Source: W0P28-013 sp963638355
GTDB lineage: Bacteria; Bacteroidota; Bacteroidia; Bacteroidales; Paludibacteraceae
Length of the DNA: 6,378 nt
Direction: 5' to 3'
NCBI GenBank assembly: GCA_963638355.1
Contig: CAVHRT010000096.1
Coordinates: forward strand, 1-6,378
The notes beneath the pieces are model-generated. The model made no database searches, was not told the origin of the DNA, and saw only the letters and a program-made list of their open reading frames with translations. This document shows, piece after piece, positions 4,461 through 6,378 of the stretch (within the stretch, counting starts at the first letter, position 1; every line of letters begins with the position of its first letter). The translations under genes were made by a program, and so were the position numbers.

Positions 4461-6378
4461 TTACTCGATTCGCTTCAATCGCGCCACCATATCATCGCCA
4501 AGTTTCGATTTTCGATCGATATGATTCAGCACTTCGCACACAAATGGGTTGCTTTCGAAACTACCGCGCACCGATTCGAAATCGGCAGTTTTTTGCGCCT
4601 CGTCGCCATCGATTCCGAAACCCGTTTGAGCATTCAGATTGAACTCTTTTTGTGCATCGTTATAGAGCATTTTATCGAGCGAAACCACAGCATTTTTCCA
4701 CGCCTCGACCAGTGAAATCAGGTCATCAACATCAACTTTTTCGATTGGTTTGTTCCAATATTTCAGCAATTTATCGTAAGCCCAAGTCCACTCGTAATCG
4801 TAATAATTGGCGTGCAGTTGTTCAAAACGGTGCTGAATGTCGTCGAGCGTGAGGCGATCGGCGGCGATGTCGTCCATCAGGCGTTTCACCTCGTCCTGCG
4901 GCACTATCAAGCCCGAAAGATCGCTCCAATCGCACAATCCCGAGGGCGCAGTTGGGCGCAGACGCTCGCGCACTTGCTCCATGGTGCGGTAGTTGCCATC
5001 GCCAAGGCGGCTGATGAGCGAGTTTCCAAGGAATTTCACAATGGCAATGCGATAGAGTTCGATGCCTTTGCGCAGCGACGAATTGCGAATTTTGCAATTG
5101 TTGTACGAATAAACTTGCGTGTTTTCGCCCGAAATGCGCTGCAACTCTTTTAGCACCTCCACGCCGCGCATCATCTTTTGAATGGTGTACGGGCTGAGCA
5201 GGTTGAAATTGATTTGATCGATTTTGTGGCTATCTTTGCGCGTATCGCGTTTTGGCCATTTTTGTGCATCGCGCACAGTGCCGACGCTGCGCAGGTTCAC
5301 GGCTGGAACAAGATAACTCTCCGTGGCATTTTCTATCAGATAGGAGAATGGCAGATCGCTGGTGTCGCAGTGGTTGGTGTGGCGCCCCATCACCAGAGTG
5401 AATGCGCCAATACGCGCTGGCCACAGCAAATACGAGTCGCTAGTAGTTTTGCTGCCGCGCTCTGCCACGCCTTGGTGAATTGGGCCAAGTTTGTACATAT
5501 GATTGCTCTGGTTCGAGCCAGAACCCGCATTCAGGAACGAGAACATGCCCGCAATGAGCAACGTCGATTTGTGGTGCGAAACGGTGTAAGGACCAGCAAA
5601 AATGGCGGTCGCCTCGCCGTGCATGCCTTGGCAGTTGGCAAAAAAGAGCGAATCGAGCGCAGAATAGTGCTTGTCCATGATGCAGCCTTGTCCCACGAAA
5701 CAGCACGAAACCAGCGTGCTATCGGCTATCGACACGCCCGACGAGAGAATGAAATCTTTGCACTTCACGCCCGAGCCGATTTTGATTGGTGCTTCGGCAT
5801 TGCTATTGAGCGAACCATTTTTCAGTTTCGATGCGCCGCCAATTTGGGCATAATCGCCAATGCGCACATTTTTCAGCATGCCGCAGTTGATTATTCGCAC
5901 ATTGCAACCAATTTCGCCAATGGCCGATTTTTGGCGTTCGGCATAAGCATCGATGCGTTTTTGCAGATTGTCGATCACGGCGTGATTGTAGCGATAGAGT
6001 GCGAGAATGTAGGCCAAATGCGCCGAAAGTCCGTCGAAAATGGGAATTTCGCGACCACCGCCCTCATTCATCACAGGCACACGCACGCCATTGCCAAAGG
6101 TGCTTGGCTCGTCAACCACAATCACATTGGTATTTTCGATGTAAGTATCGTGACCGATGTGATAGTTGGCTATGTAGTTGTGAATTTCGCGAATGCAGAC
6201 ATCGTCGTCGACCGTAACATTGTGCAGCCGCGCTTTGCTGATGCCCGAATGCGTTGGCAGTCCGCCCGCCAAAAGAAAGGTTTTCTCGAATCGTCCGAGA
6301 CGGATATTTCCCGAAAATTCCACTTCGGAAATATGTTCGGTCGAAAAGCCATCGACCACTTCGATGTTGCTCCAATCG
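4461..6378 (-). CDS. DUF4954-family left-handed beta-helix protein, 5' end outside the window
   Basis: I recognise this as a DUF4954-type protein, a Bacteroidota family without an established function. The window shows 638 residues and the stop codon. Residues 50-255 carry irregular hexapeptide-like turns (IGHDTYIE, IGEIGCNV, VRIGDYAQIGGA, IKIGSGVKCKD, CCFVGQGC), as in left-handed beta-helix acyl- and nucleotidyltransferases. Next is a very conserved-looking block with SHHKS (267-271), NHMYKLGPIHQG (292-303), ERGSKT (306-311) and RHTNHCDTSDLPFSYLIE (332-349), rich in His, Asp and Asn like a ligand or metal site. From about 395 on, the protein is helical and charged with many aromatics (YYDYEWTWAYDKLLKYW, 525-541). 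No signal peptide or membrane segment is visible, so it is probably cytoplasmic. The frame is open to the right edge: a GTG at 6359 could be called as the start, but the codons before it (DWSNIE) continue the family's N-terminal pattern. recF follows after 55 bp. Sugar-nucleotide or acyl-transfer chemistry is only a guess. Confidence 0.85.
   Translation of the reverse strand, partial: DWSNIEVVDGFSTEHISEVEFSGNIRLGRFEKTFLLAGGLPTHSGISKARLHNVTVDDDVCIREIHNYIANYHIGHDTYIENTNVIVVDEPSTFGNGVRVPVMNEGGGREIPIFDGLSAHLAYILALYRYNHAVIDNLQKRIDAYAERQKSAIGEIGCNVRIINCGMLKNVRIGDYAQIGGASKLKNGSLNSNAEAPIKIGSGVKCKDFILSSGVSIADSTLVSCCFVGQGCIMDKHYSALDSLFFANCQGMHGEATAIFAGPYTVSHHKSTLLIAGMFSFLNAGSGSNQSNHMYKLGPIHQGVAERGSKTTSDSYLLWPARIGAFTLVMGRHTNHCDTSDLPFSYLIENATESYLVPAVNLRSVGTVRDAQKWPKRDTRKDSHKIDQINFNLLSPYTIQKMMRGVEVLKELQRISGENTQVYSYNNCKIRNSSLRKGIELYRIAIVKFLGNSLISRLGDGNYRTMEQVRERLRPTAPSGLCDWSDLSGLIVPQDEVKRLMDDIAADRLTLDDIQHRFEQLHANYYDYEWTWAYDKLLKYWNKPIEKVDVDDLISLVEAWKNAVVSLDKMLYNDAQKEFNLNAQTGFGIDGDEAQKTADFESVRGSFESNPFVCEVLNHIDRKSKLGDDMVARLKRIE

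Noticed and set aside
4461..6378. High apparent frequency of TCGA and TTCGAA-like words, as if from a special signal or modification system
   Set aside because: The words follow from common codons (TCG, ATC, TTC, GAT, GAA) in frame. I did not count them against expectation, so no claim is made.

Overview
The window looks like a piece of a Bacteroidales (phylum Bacteroidota) chromosome. All real genes read leftward on the minus strand. The evidence is protein family resemblance (a DUF4954-type protein, a RecF and a glycyl-tRNA synthetase of Bacteroidota type), the absence of Shine-Dalgarno sequences before the starts, and a promoter of the Bacteroidota type (TTG, 21 bases, TACCTTTG) in front of glyS. 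The genus cannot be told from this.

In the direction of transcription, from the right edge: (1) a DUF4954-family left-handed beta-helix protein of unknown function, cut at its 5' end by the window edge (6378-4461); (2) a 55-bp spacer, then recF, the ATPase of RecFOR gap repair (4405-3281); (3) a 243-bp spacer made mostly of short tandem repeats with periods of 7 and 8 bp, plus an 8-bp inverted repeat just after recF; (4) a class Ib aspartate aminotransferase (3037-1844); (5) after only 19 bp, nadD, nicotinate-nucleotide adenylyltransferase of NAD synthesis (1824-1252); (6) a 141-bp spacer with a promoter and a 5'-leader hairpin, then glyS, glycyl-tRNA synthetase, cut by the left edge before its C-terminal domain (1110-1).

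The genes are core housekeeping functions: DNA repair, aspartate/oxaloacetate exchange, NAD synthesis and tRNA charging. The aminotransferase and nadD are probably one transcription unit. They may be linked in function, because aspartate is the precursor of de novo NAD synthesis, but this is an inference from adjacency. glyS has its own promoter. recF may be read through from the DUF4954 gene, since no clear promoter is visible in the gap between them.

I found no mobile element, CRISPR array, RNA gene or defence system. The least explained items are the DUF4954 protein and the repeat-filled spacer whose last array ends 5 bp before the aminotransferase start codon. Long open frames on the plus strand mirror the real genes and are treated as shadows.
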